Assembly: GCA_030247885.1 (NCBI GenBank)
Contig: JAPDRO010000014.1
Coordinates: 558,001-622,000, forward strand
DNA length: 64,000 bases
Reading direction: 5' to 3'
Origin: Taxawa tesnikishii (nom. ined.)
Taxonomy: Eukaryota; Ascomycota; Dothideomycetes; Dothideales
The first letter of the stretch is position 1. Each line of letters starts with the position of its first letter. The notes beneath the pieces are model-generated. The model saw only the letters and a program-made list of their open reading frames with translations. It did no database searches and was not told the origin of the DNA. This document shows positions 45,311 through 56,784 of this stretch, one piece after another. The translations under genes and the position numbers were made by a program.

Positions 45311-46331
45311 GCGAGTTGGACAAACGTCTGGATGTGCCTGCCCTGTCCCGGCTCTGCTCTGGCTCCGCGCACCCGCCCACCGCTGGTTGTGTTATCCTTT
45401 GCCGCGGTGTCTGGCTTGGAAGGTTACGGAAGGCAAGCAAGGAGCTGAGGGTATGCTTGGTTCTTGGGGGTTGTGAATCGTGCGTTGACAACCGAGTTTC
45501 ATGCCGCGGATTGGTCAGATACGGATTGCGGTATACACCGTCGGCAAGAGAAATTCTGCCGACGAAGGAGGGTATGTGAAGGGAGCAGCGAGGAGAGAAG
45601 CAGGTGCTCCTGGTTTCTGTACAGATATCTAGTAACGCAAGGACTGATGCAACCACGTCTCGATGGGGGCGGGATGTATTCGGTCGATACGAACGGACGT
45701 CATGCCATGCCGGGAGGGCTAGCAAGCGAGAGGTAATTGCGAACCTTATTTTAAACTCCGGACCCACAGTGGCTTGCCTCGTCGGCGGATCTCCTTGGTT
45801 TTCCTAATTTTCCGCACTCGTGCCGCAGATCTAGCGTTCGCATGGCGGTCCGGACAAACTTGACATCTTGGCATATGTGCCATGGTACTCGTCTACATTG
45901 TCCATCCACGAAGTCGAAGTATGAATATCCAGGCTGCTTTTTGTTGTGTCTTGAGGGGGACATGCTACGAAGGAGCTGGTGACGGGGAGTAACAAACATG
46001 GTGGTCAGGGGCTAGATGCCTGCACAGTCGACGCTATACGGGGGTCCACGTATGGCCAAGCGACGGCTGGTAGTGCGCCTCACTGCCTTGTTTGTGACAG
46101 GAGGAGCAAAAACAACCATGACCACTCCGTCAGCATGCTAGCCATGTGCGACCAAGCTCACACGCAGGGGAAGGGTAAGGGGAACGGGTAAGGAACAACG
46201 GTTGCCTCTGACGCAAAGAGCCCGTTTTTACTTTGTCACAAACTCTCAGGTGTTCTCATAAACCTCCACCATGCCCATTCCTTATCAATAAACACGTGCT
46301 CGAGTGGCTGGAGTGACTGTCACGGAGCGCA
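45311..46331. other. Intergenic between Snx41 and GT90 genes
   Basis: About 1 kb. No supported gene, repeat or RNA. Confidence 0.5.
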
Positions 46332-47901
46332 ATGCGTACCACTTTCCTTTGTCTGACCTGCTTCTGCGGTCTCGCTGCCGTCTTGATTTACTTGACCTCA
46401 GCAAAATTCCCTACATTCCCATCCCATCACCGCTCCGTGCACAGTCTTTGGTCCGGCGACGATGCGAAAGCTACGCCCGAACCCGTTCACGTGCCTGTAC
46501 CCTCGGTGAAGGACGACGAAGCGAGGGGCTCCACGCATGCCGAATGGCAATTCGACTACGCTCGAGATGCGCGCAACTACGGTCTCAGCCATGAGCAGTG
46601 TTCCAGCGCGTTCCCTCTACTCTACAAAGAAATCGACCGCGCGGTCGAGCACAGGCGGGGAAACAAGATCGACGTCTCAGAAGTGGATACAGCATGGCGA
46701 GGCGACGGAATCGTACGCGCCATGATCTACAAAAACCAGGTCAGCCACATCTTCCCCCCCCCCCCCCCAATCTCCAATATCGCCGCAGGTAACTGAACCC
46801 CCTTTTCCCCTTTCAGCTGTATATCATTGAGAATCGCGGCGTGTGGGACGGCAACCACCGCCCTCGCTCCATCGCTACGCTACACGCGCTCCACCGCGCC
46901 ATCACCGCCTACTCCGGCCCCCTCCCGAACATCGAGTTCACCATCACGGACCACGACAGCGCCTACTTTGGCGAAAATACGCACCAGACCACCTGGGCCT
47001 ACGCTCGCCTCCCCTCCTCCTCGAACCTCTGGCTCATGCCGGACTTTGGATACTGGGGCTGGCCGGACGTCGGACTGCGCTCGTACGCCGAACTGGCAAG
47101 CCTCGTGCAGGAGGATGAGGAGGGGAGGCAGAATTCGCGGACAAGAAGCCGCAACTGGTGTGGCGGGGCAGCGTGGACGTCGCGGCGCGGGACGTACGCG
47201 CGAAGCTGCTGCAGCACAGCTCGGACAAGGGCTGGAGCGACGTGCGCGCGCTGGACTGGCGCAACGAGACCGACATCAAGGCGCACCTGCTGGGCATGGA
47301 GGAGCACTGCGCGTACATGTTCGTGGCGCAGACGGAGGGGAACACCTACTCCGGCCGCCTCAAGTTCCTGCTCAACTGCCGCAGCGTGCTGGTGAGCCAT
47401 CGGCTGGAGTGGGTCGAGCACTTCCATCACCTGCTCCGCCCCGATGGCCCCGAGAGGAACTACGCCCTGGTCAAGCGCGACTTTTCGGATCTCGATGCCA
47501 CCATCTCGAGCTTATTGAGCCCCAAGGGACTGAGGGAGGCGGAACGCATCGCGGAGAATGCGAGGAAGGTGTTCAGAGAGAGGTACCTGACGCCCGCTGC
47601 CGAGGCGTGCTACTGGCGTAAGTTGATCCAGGGGTGGAGCGAGGTGCAGGGATTCGAGACCGAGTTCTGGAAAGAGGTCGAGGTGGAAAGGCTTGGGCGG
47701 AAGAAGGCGGTGAGGAAGCCGAGAGGCGTGCCCTTTGAGGCTTATGTGTAAGTGTGGGAGAGATTTTGAAGCCTGTGGTTGAAAACCGGGGGTCAAGACG
47801 GGGAGAAGAAAGAAAAAACGCTAACGAGAGAACGCAGGATCATGGAGGCTGTGGGTTGGGAGATTCCCACCAAGCCGCGCAAGATTTGCGAGTACGAGTG
47901 A
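46332..47901 (+). CDS. GT90 (CAP10-like) glycosyltransferase, type II membrane protein
   Basis: Golgi glycosyltransferase of the CAP10/GT90 family (xylosyl- or glucosyl-transfer to fungal glycans). Exons 46332-46739, 46817-47747 and 47838-47901; introns 77 and 90 bp; about 467 residues. One N-terminal signal anchor (FLCLTCFCGLAAVLIYLTSA), a stem, then the catalytic domain: NKIDVSEVDTAWRGDGIVRA, FTITDHDSAYFGENTHQTTW, LMPDFGYWGWPDVG, LVWRGSVDV, and FVAQTEGNTYSGRLKFLLNC (the conserved GxSxSxRxK/LLxC region, here with GNTYSGRLKFLL). A small last exon adds IMEAVGWEIPTKPRKICEYE. The frame breaks at the G4 run 47122-47125 (QEDEEG then EAEFADKKPQ), one G short. Intron 1 carries a C15 tract. Confidence 0.9.
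46754..46768 (+). repeat. C15 homopolymer in GT90 intron 1
   Basis: Fifteen consecutive C between the donor and the polypyrimidine end of the intron. It may act as part of the pyrimidine tract. Confidence 0.9.
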
Positions 47902-49797
47902 TAGGGAGTGATGTTTTCGTCTGTTGATACCCCGCCCACCCTGCTGTAATATTTCCGTACTCGGCTTCGACTGTCTGTGAACGGCACGGTTGGTTCTGCA
48001 CTTGATCCGCTCTGCCGTCCGCACTGTCACCAGACTGGCGGGTTCACTTGCGCCAAGATACCACCAGCGGCGCACAACATGCCTCAGTACCCGGGTAAGG
48101 GCGTGTCGCCAGCCGGCAGTTATCCTGGGTGTAGAGGTGGGTTTGGCCCTGATTGAGAGTGAGCCCCAGGTATGTCCGCTCTGAGTGTCTTTTCTACCTT
48201 CTCGTCCTCCTTCCGCCCTCACTGTTTTCTGCCTCTGTGTCCCCTTGCCCTCTCTCTGGCACCTGTACCTTTCCGTGAGTCTTGGACGGAGGACAAACGA
48301 AATGGCTGACGAAGAGGATGATAGCGGCGGTGACCAAGATAAAAAGGGAACGACTCGCAGCCAGTACGGCTGCGTAGCAGTGAAGAGAGCGAGTGTTGAC
48401 TCGAACACGACAGAACGGCGAACAGACGGAGAACCAGAACGTTGTCAGAAGAGAGCTGCAGGACCAAGTACGGGACCAGGTTGGAACAGAGTTAACGGAA
48501 ACGAGATGCAAGACGATGTTCACCAGAAGAGCGCTAGAAGGGTGAGCAACATGGCGAAGCTGCATGGCAAGCTGCGAACAGAACCTACGAGAGGATGTTG
48601 AAAGACAATCTACAAGGAGGCAAAGAGCCAGGAACACATCAGATGCCGAGTACAGAGCCGCGGTTTGCGGCAAAGTCGTTTCTTGAAAGGGGCCGGAAAA
48701 CGGGAAAACGGAACAGAAACGGGTCTTTGGGGGATATCTGGTGAGCGGTGGTTCGGAGGCCCAAACTCGTGCAGCTTCACTCCGGGCCGCTCCGTCCCTT
48801 TCTGAAATCTGCGCGCAGCGGGCGTAGATCTGGATCTGGATCGCGATTGCTCAAGCGGTTTGTTTTCCAGCAAGATCAATGATCGCTCGCTTAGATGTCC
48901 TGAAAACCCCTAGACTGGACTAGCTTGGCGGTCTTGGGCTTGCGTATCCAAGTGTGATATCCAAGTCGGCAACAGGTAACAGACCAGCAACTGCACTTGT
49001 TTGTTCTCTGCATTACATCCCTCCCTGCGCTGTACTGCTTCAATCCTTGTGCGTGGCGCCCCAGCAAAACAGCATCATATGCGGCGTTCGGGAAACGGTG
49101 GACTGCTTACTACGACCGCACCTTACGGGCAACTGTAAAGGGTGGTGAGCAAATGCCCGTTGATTCGTCTATCGCTTTGACGGATCCGCGCCCGTCGAGG
49201 GCCTTCTATCTGTTAGACCGCCGATCTCAAACTCCCGCGCTTGATGGGTCTATAAGCTACGCCATAATTTCCGATACGATTTCGACACCTCCCGTGCAAA
49301 TCCGTCGCGCAGAGGGAAGTGACATGTACAAAGCCTGGCCAACAGCCGGCCGTGAGGATCTCAACCTCCACCCCATCGTAAGCATCACGCCATCGCGTGT
49401 ACAAGGAAAAGCAGTAATTACAATGCCGAATCTCAACTCAGTCGGTACATCTGCACCTCCTCAAATGTGTGCTTCACTGAGAACGACTACGGAAAGTGCA
49501 TATCGAGGGTTTTCTGCGCGAACCTAGACGTGGCATAGCCATGGCCTCAGCGAATGTGATCTTGTCAGCACCTGGAACGCTTCACTTCGTCTGTATTAGG
49601 GGTCGGGTTCGGCATCATGTCAAAGTCGTGCGACTGTTACACTACAACCTGTTACATGAAGTTTTTCCAGGACAGTAAGACAACCTCCGTGCATAACTCG
49701 GCGAGTATTTGACTGCTTTGCTCCGCTGAATCACAGAGCTCGGTTTCTCCGGTGGCCGACATGCGCTGCAAGAATCCGGGCGTGCCGTGACGTACGG
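47902..49797. other. Long convergent gap without a supported gene
   Basis: About 1.9 kb between ends of convergent genes. Long open readings exist on both strands at 48185-48673 but mirror each other and lack family features. A 176-codon plus reading at 48997-49527 has no recognisable domain. I call nothing here. Confidence 0.4.
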
Positions 49798-52312
49798 TCA
49801 AGGCGGTGGTAGCATGCGCAAGGGCACATTCTCAGGCCTGTTCGCCAAGACGTCCTCCCTTGTAGCATGCTCATCCCAATCTGCATCATTGCACACCTTG
49901 ATCCTCAACTCCAGAACCCACGCTTTTAGGACTGGCTCGCCCAGCCCTCGCAGGACTTCTGACATGTCAAACAGAGAACCGCGTCCATTGTCCGCGATGA
50001 GAAACCTCCATTGGTCCAAAGGTAGATATCCGAACAGGTCCGGTATGCGACCTGCCAACTTTCTCTTGTACCTGGGCGTCGTTTCGTCGCTCCCTCTGGG
50101 GTCGAGACTTGCGATTGCAAGAGCGACGAGGCAGAGAAGTAGGACGAGGCAGTTCAGGACGATGTATGCGATCAGGGTGGCACGTCCGACGTGGACCTCA
50201 TACCGAAGCCGTCCGAGCTCAACTCTGGCATCAGGCTCCTCTGCAGCTACGCTTTGGAGGGAAGCCGGATCCAGTCCCAGGAGACGCATTGCTTCGCGCA
50301 TTGCTGCTGATCCGATGTCTCCGTTCTCTCCGACACCGGAAGAGTTAGTGGGTATGTCCAAGCCGAGATTGGCTCCTGACAGTGCCCCTCTTGCAACCAT
50401 GGTCTTCTGGCAGTAAAATATCGGGATCGCGAGAAGATTCTGCAGGGCGTCGACACCATAAGCTTGCACTGAGTTTTCCCCTAACGCGGCAGCGGTGTGA
50501 AGCGTGCCGTAGAATACAAGAGGGAAGGTTGGTGGGCTGCTGCCCATCTGTCCAGAGCCGCTGAAAATGCTCTCGAGAAGAGAAGACGATGAAAGATCAG
50601 AATTTGAGGAGGTGTTGATCAAGGGTAGCAAAGAGTTGAACATGGGCAAAAGGAAGGAAAGATACGAAGTGTCGGTCTGTGAGCCTGAGGCGGGAACAGT
50701 GGAGGCACGCTTGGTTTCCAGATCTCCCGAGTCCATGAGGGAGTCAATGATGCCGGAGATAGCAGCCATATCGTCGCTTGATGCACCCGCAGTCTCAGAC
50801 GCACTGCTGCCCAATAGGCTATTCGCGGAGGTGTTGCCTATGAATGATTCCAGAGCTGGACTGAGCAGCTTGATGGTACTGCTTGTGCCTTCGAAGAGGG
50901 AATCATATGCGTTGAGAAGCTCCGTAGCCTTGATGGTAATTGGTTCCTCTACCGCAGTGGTGAACGTGTGTGAGATGATCGTCCAGTTTTGGCGGCTGTA
51001 CACAACATCTGCGGGACGAAATGTCGTGGCCAATGTAGTGTTCCATGCTATCCTTGGGTGCTCGTACCAACTGGTGTTGCTACGGCATTGCATTTTCGTA
51101 ATTAGTTCCTTGGGGCAAAGGGTGGTCCCTGTCGTGGGATGTCAGCTAGAGCCAGAGTTGCGCTCGGAAGTAGCTTACAAGCATTAAGTGTACCATTTTC
51201 ATCATTCGTGACACATAACCTGAAAGCCATAACCCCGAGGTCAGGACCGTATGTTCGACAGCTGCTGTTCCTAAACGTCCAGTGGCCTTGCCCTCGTGCA
51301 TAGCGCATATAATAGCCTCGTTGATTGCGAGAAATCATTACGTCAGCCTCAGGATGACCTGACCGTAGCACCATGCTACTTTCAGGAGGGCCAGCAAGGT
51401 AGACATCCCTTCCGCATAACTGTCCGTCTCGTACGTTCATTCCTCGAGAGCAAGGATCATTGCGTTCCTTTGGTGGGGTAACATCCACGGCTCGAAAAGG
51501 ATTATTGAGGAAGTTATCGAATTCCATACCACTGAACATGTGATCTGTGGAAGGAGCCCAAACGGGAGCCATTGTGGCATCGAAACGACTCATGCCGCTG
51601 CCGTAAGGAGCAGTCCACCTATCCACAGTAGAATAAGCAGGGTCCGCCTGAACGTCGCCTACAAAACGCGTCAGTGGGGTCTTCGGGTGCGATGGGGAAC
51701 TTATCGCGTACTCATGATCAATACACTCAGAATGACGCTCAGCAGCGTTGTGAGGAGTCTGAGTGTTGCCCACAGTCTTGCGGAAATGATTTTTGCCTTT
51801 GTGAAGGCCACAATTTTCAGCAATCCCAAAGGACCAGTTCCCGGATGAAGTGCGAGAAGATCAGCCAGGCGCAACCCCTTTTCCTAGAGGCAAGAAGCCA
51901 CTGTACACGTTCGAAAACTGCAACGCAGGTGGCGCGGAGGAGAAGCTCAGTGATGGCGGAAAGGATGCGGAGAACACGGATGGTGTGCGAGACAGAACCG
52001 CTAAAATAGTCGTAGTCGGAAGCGAAAGTATCTCGCGTAGCATAGATGACGGTCAAAGAAAAAGAAGCACCGTCAGAATGAATGTAAGCCATGTCAGGGA
52101 CAGCTGTTTGGCAGGCGCGAGAGCCCTAGAAATGTAGCGAGTGCAGCTGGCGATCCTGCCGACTCCCTTTCGAACGCGTCTCTGACGGTAGTAAGCATTG
52201 TCATAGCTGCATGAGTCGAAAGAAAAGGTACGAACACAGCCCAAACGTATGGGGAGTCAGGACTATATATGAATGTGCCAAAGTCTATATCGTAGAGTGA
52301 CGAGAGCTGCGC
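49798..52312 (-). CDS. Large fungal membrane protein of unknown function
   Basis: Unrecognised, but clearly one spliced gene. Exons about 51712-52312, 51179-51658 and 49798-51128; introns 53 and 50 bp. N-terminal part: GTFIYSPDSPYVWAVFVPFL, then a membrane helix (LTWLTFILTVLLFLLTVIYA). Next come LRILSAITELLLRATCVAVF and a second helical block with LLTTLLSVILSVLIMS. A large probably extracytoplasmic domain follows with paired Cys (SRGMNVRDGQLCGRDVYLAG, NSSCRTYG) and several N-glycosylation sites (NTT, NWT, NTS). The last helix is ATLIAYIVLNCLVLLLCLVA, then a cytosolic tail. About 805 residues. Three one-base breaks (51875-51878, 52055-52057, 52097-52099), all missing bases. The first exon or start codon is unresolved: upstream of 52312 the frame meets a stop with no ATG. 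Confidence 0.7.
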
Positions 52313-53554
52313 CTCGCGGCCATTATCTCACCAGACTAGGCTGTGTAAGCCCAGAAAACGGGCCTGTTTTCCAATGCGGGTCTCGGCCGAGCGCGGTGTC
52401 GTGGAAAGGCTGAGGTGCCTGGCGCTTTCTTGAAAGGCACCTGTCAGTATACATAGTGCGGGGTTGCTCTATAGTTACCTGACTGGTAGGCTTGGCGGCG
52501 AAGCAATTGGCCTTTCTAAACCTTACAGTAGTCCCATCATGGAACGACTAGGAAAGGAGTTTCCATACGTCGAAAATGCCTCAAACGCCTCCAGGAGGCC
52601 GCCAAGTGAGGGGCTCTCCCTCCGCATGGTCCGTTTGGCTGGAAAAGAGCGTATGCGTGTTTCATGTGTCCGAAGGGATTGCGCGTCTCAGGACCGTTTG
52701 GGATGATGGTAGCTCGTACTCTCAAGCACGGCGGATGTCTAGCCGAACAGTTGTTTGTTGCAAGGCAACGAAGACATTTCAAAGCTGCTGGAACCGACTA
52801 TGGATCTTAGAAACTTGGCCGTTCTGTTGCCCTCTGTATTAGAACTGCCCCTAACCTCGCAGGGGAGTCAACGATAGAGTAACCAGGAACTCTACGCAGG
52901 AATGATTTCGACTTGCAATAGTAATCTGCCATGATTGTGAACGCTACCTATGTCTCCCGGGAATCCGTAATGGTCACTGTTGCAGACATCTTTGGCACAC
53001 GTGCGTCGAGCGAAGTGGTTCAGAATGACGGTGACGCACACTTGCACTCCATTCGCTAGGGTTTCTGCCGTCTCTCCAGCCTCACTTTGGCAGTTCTTGG
53101 ATGCGTGACCTTCGTGAGTGATATGAAGTAGAGGTTGCCTGAAGATGCCTGGCTGCGCGTTCCGAGAGCCGTTTGCATGGGGTCTCACGTCTGGTCGCCG
53201 GCCATGATGTCCTCATGCGGGTTCGCTGGGTTCGTAGTGTGGGAGGATAGGACATGTTTTGAAGCCATGGCAGCTTTGCGACGGTCATCTGAAGATCCAT
53301 GGTGAATTTGGATGTACGGAAAACAAGTTGGGTGACTTAATTCGCCGAAATGATTGTTTGAACGTCCGTATAGATAGGAGTGAAGTTGGAAAGAGAGAGC
53401 CGCGAAAGCATCGATATAAACTCTAGTCTTGGCGGTCCCTCAAATGCGTTCTCCAAAGATTTCCAAAGCGAAGCGCGGACAGCCAAACGAAATTCCACCA
53501 CCACACCTTTCTCCGTTTCTCTCTCTCTCTGGTACCCATATAGAATCTTCCGTC
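52313..53554. promoter_or_regulatory. Divergent region upstream of CCT8 and the membrane protein
   Basis: About 1.2 kb. It must hold the CCT8 promoter and probably the missing first exon of the membrane-protein gene. CT-rich just before CCT8 (tttctctctctctctgg). No other gene recognised. Confidence 0.45.
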
Positions 53555-55453
53555 ATGTCCTTGTCAATACCGAATGCCCCCAACAGCGGGCTGTTTAAGC
53601 CTGGCTACCAAAAGTGAGCCTCTACCGCCCCCGCCGCCTACAACAGCAGCACCACCACTTCCTCCACATAGTAACTGACGAACCTCAGCTACGATGCCGA
53701 AGACGGCGCCGTCATCCGCAACATCGACGCCTGCCGCACCATTGCCAACACCGTGCAGACCTCCTTGGGCCCCTACGGACGGAACAAGATCGTGATCAAC
53801 CACCTGCAAAAGATGATCTTGACCTCTGACGCGGCAACGATATTACGAGAGCTCGATGTCGTGCACCCGGCGGCCAAGCTGCTGGTTATGGCGAGTCAAC
53901 AGCAGGAGGCAGAGATGGGGGACGCCACGAACTTGGTGATAGTGTTGGCAGGCGAGCTGCTGAAGAAGGCCGAGGAGCTGCTGAGGATGGGTCTGAAGAC
54001 GAGCGATATCGTGAAGGGGTATGAGAGGGCACAGGGGAGGCGTTGAGGGCGCTGGAAGGTACGGGATAACACTTTACACTACAAGTCGGGACGGCTGGGG
54101 TTAAGGTGATTGAAGGCATGCTGACACTGTACAGATCTGGAGGTCGACAAGGTGGAGGACATGCGCGACCCCAAAGCGCTTTCCAAGGCCCTCCGCACCG
54201 TCATCGCAGCCAAGCAGAACGGACAGGAAGACATTCTGGCCGACATGGTGGCCGAAGCCGTTCTGGCCGTGCTGCCCAAGAACGCATACAACTTCAACGT
54301 GGACAATATCCGCGTCGTCAAGATCATGGGCGGTAGCTTGGAACAATCCCGCGTGATCAAGGGTATGGTCTTCGGACGCGTACCATCGGGCAGCGTGACC
54401 AAGGCCACAAAGGCCAAAGTCGGTGTTTTCAGCTGCCCTATTGATATTTCTCAGACCGAAACCAAGGGCACCGTTCTCCTGCACAATGCCAAGGAGATGC
54501 TGGATTTCACCAAGGGTGAGGAAGCACAGATCGAGGCCGCGGTCAAGGAGCTCCACGACAGCGGCATGCGCGTCGTCGTCGCCGGATCCACCGTCGGCGA
54601 GCTCGCGCTCCACTACCTGAACCGCTTCGGCCTGCTCGTCATCAAAGTGCAATCGAAGTTCGAGCTGCGACGACTGTGCCGCGTGGTGGGCGCGACGCCG
54701 CTCGCGCGTCTCGGTGCCCCGATGCCCGACGAGATGGGCAGCGTTGACGTTGTCGAGACCACCGAGATTGGCGGTGACCGTGTGACCGTGTTCAGACAGG
54801 AGAACGAGGTGACTCGTACAGCAACGCTAGTACTGCGGGGCGCGACTCAGAACCACCTAGACGACGTCGAGCGCGCGGTCGACGACGGCGTCAACGTAGT
54901 GAAGGCGATCACGCGCGACGCGCGCCTAGTCGCCGGCGCAGGAGCGGCGGAGATGGCGCTCGTGGAGCGCATCAGCGCGTTCGCGGACAAGACGCCCGGA
55001 CTGGCGCAATACGCGATCAGGAAGTACGCGGAGGCATTCGAGGTGATACCGCGCACGTTGGCAGAGAGCGCGGGGTTGGATGCCACAGAAGTGCTCGCGC
55101 GTCTGTACACCGCCCACAGCAGCTCCTTGAACCCGCACTCCGTTTCCACCACCGCGAAGCCCTCCTCCTCCGCCAACGGCAAGGTCCAAGACGCGGAAGA
55201 GAGCTCAGAGGAGGAGGACGACGAGGACGACGTCTGCACCACGGGCGTGGACGTGGACAACAACGAAGACGACGGCGTGCTGGACGCCGCCGAGCACGGA
55301 ATCCTGGATCTCTTGGTGAGCAAGCAATGGGCCATCAAGCTCGCGACCGAGGCCGCGAGAACGGTCTTGAGCGTCGATCAAATCATCGTTGCCAGGCAGG
55401 CCGGCGGGCCGAAACCACCAGGGCCGAACCCGAACTGGGATGAGGATGACTGA
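53555..55453 (+). CDS. cct8: CCT8, theta subunit of the TRiC/CCT chaperonin
   Basis: Subunit of the cytosolic group II chaperonin folding actin, tubulin and WD40 proteins. Exons 53555-53613, 53689-54058 and 54135-55453; introns 75 and 76 bp; about 582 residues. Marks: LFKPGYQNYDAEDGAVIRNI, ATP site TSLGPYGRNKIVINHLQK and the GDATN loop (GDGTT position); KIMGGSLEQSRVIKGMVF; ATLVLRGATQNHLDDVERAV with DDGVNVVKAITRDARLVAGA; LLVSKQWAIKLATEAARTVL; theta-typical end GPKPPGPNPNWDEDD. A Ser then Glu/Asp-rich insert (about residues 475-525, SSEEEDDEDDVCTTG) sits where relatives have a short loop. The frame breaks at the G4 run 54034-54037 (GYERAQG then EALRALE), one base short. Essential in yeast, so an assembly error is likely. 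Confidence 0.95.
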
Positions 55454-56784
55454 AGGAGCTGAGGTAGGGAGTTCGAAACCCTGTTCCCTGCACCTGGTTG
55501 GGGAGGTTAAAGTCGAACCGGGGTACGGCCGTGTTGTGAGAGGATGGGATGGCGGTGGATGTGAACGGAGGATCGAGTAGACCCCGAAGAGGGAGCTGGG
55601 ACGGAAAGGCAAGGCAAGGCAAAGCAAGGCAAGGCATGTTGGGATCTTCTGATGAACGAAGTGTAGAAAGAAAAAATGCATGAAAGGGGAAAAAGGAGAG
55701 CAAGAGGTGCTCGTTGGCTGCCTTCGATACCCATGAAATGAGACGATAAAAGAATCCCACCGCGCGTACAATATAGCAGTCACAGTAGCACAGACTTTCT
55801 ACCTTCACAATAACCCAGCATTCAATATCCTGATCATCCCTCGCCCCTACACACATTCGAGCTTAACTTCCCCAATCCGGGGATCGCAAGCATAACTCTT
55901 CAAACTCGGAACCCGATCGATACACAAGCGTATCTACTCTCACTAAATTAACTCTCCAGCTTCACCCTTGATTCTCGAGGGGATGATGTTCGCCCACCTC
56001 CATCCTTCTTTCTCTCCCAACCATGCACTCTTACAACAGAACACACTCCTCCGGGAGGGTAAAACAAACAGTTACACGTCTGCTTCGACCAGACAAATGA
56101 AGCAAGGCAGCCCCACCCCTCGTGGTCCTTTGCCACGAGATAATCATCCAAGCAAGCGAGAAAAGAAAAAGCCAACAACCAAACAGAGTGGGGGTGAGGG
56201 TGTGGTATCGAGTGAAACGAGCAAAGAGAGCAGCAAGACAAAGGAAAACAAAACTTTGGTGAAGGATGCTTGAGCGGGCTGATGAAAATCACAGGTTTTG
56301 AGAGGGAACAAGAAAAAGGGGAACGGCCTCCGCATCGGGACGCTTCAGAATGGAGCAAGTATAAACAAAGGGGAAGAAGAGGGAACAGAGGGATTTCCGC
56401 CGCTGCAGTTGAGAATGAAGAAAGGTTCTTTTTGGCCTCTGAGCGCGTCTGATTCCGTCAATCCTTTTCTCTCTTTCTGCCGGAGGAAGAAGCAAAGGAT
56501 TGGAAAATGGCCCTCTTTGTACACGGTTGCGCGGGCTGTGTTTTGGACATGGAGAGAAGGAAGGGGAAAAAAAAGAAAAGGTGATTCGACTTCTTTCTTC
56601 TCTCCTCTTGCGAAGACAGGAATCTCCCTGACTCCCGTTCCCCATGCCCAAAGAGAATGCTGAAACGATGACCCGGTCTAAGGGGTATAGTAGCCGGCTG
56701 TAGAAGTGAACACTGGATGCATTTATACGCTGATGTCGATTCCCGGATTGAGCGGCGGAACAGTCAATGATTTGAGAAAGTCGC
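55454..56784. other. Convergent gap, CCT8 3' end to phosphatase 3' end
   Basis: About 1.3 kb, purine-rich on the plus strand with low-complexity readings and no recognised gene. It contains the GGCAA repeat listed separately. Confidence 0.45.
55605..55636. repeat. (GGCAA)n pentanucleotide repeat
   Basis: About six units, one imperfect (aaagc), about 150 bp after the CCT8 stop. Confidence 0.85.

Noticed and set aside
48185-48673. Overlapping genes on both strands
   Set aside because: Both readings are open by composition only; neither has a domain, splice partner or natural residue pattern.
54101-54652. A 183-codon minus-strand gene inside CCT8
   Set aside because: Antisense shadow of a strongly conserved exon. 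Codon bias of the sense gene keeps the opposite frame open.
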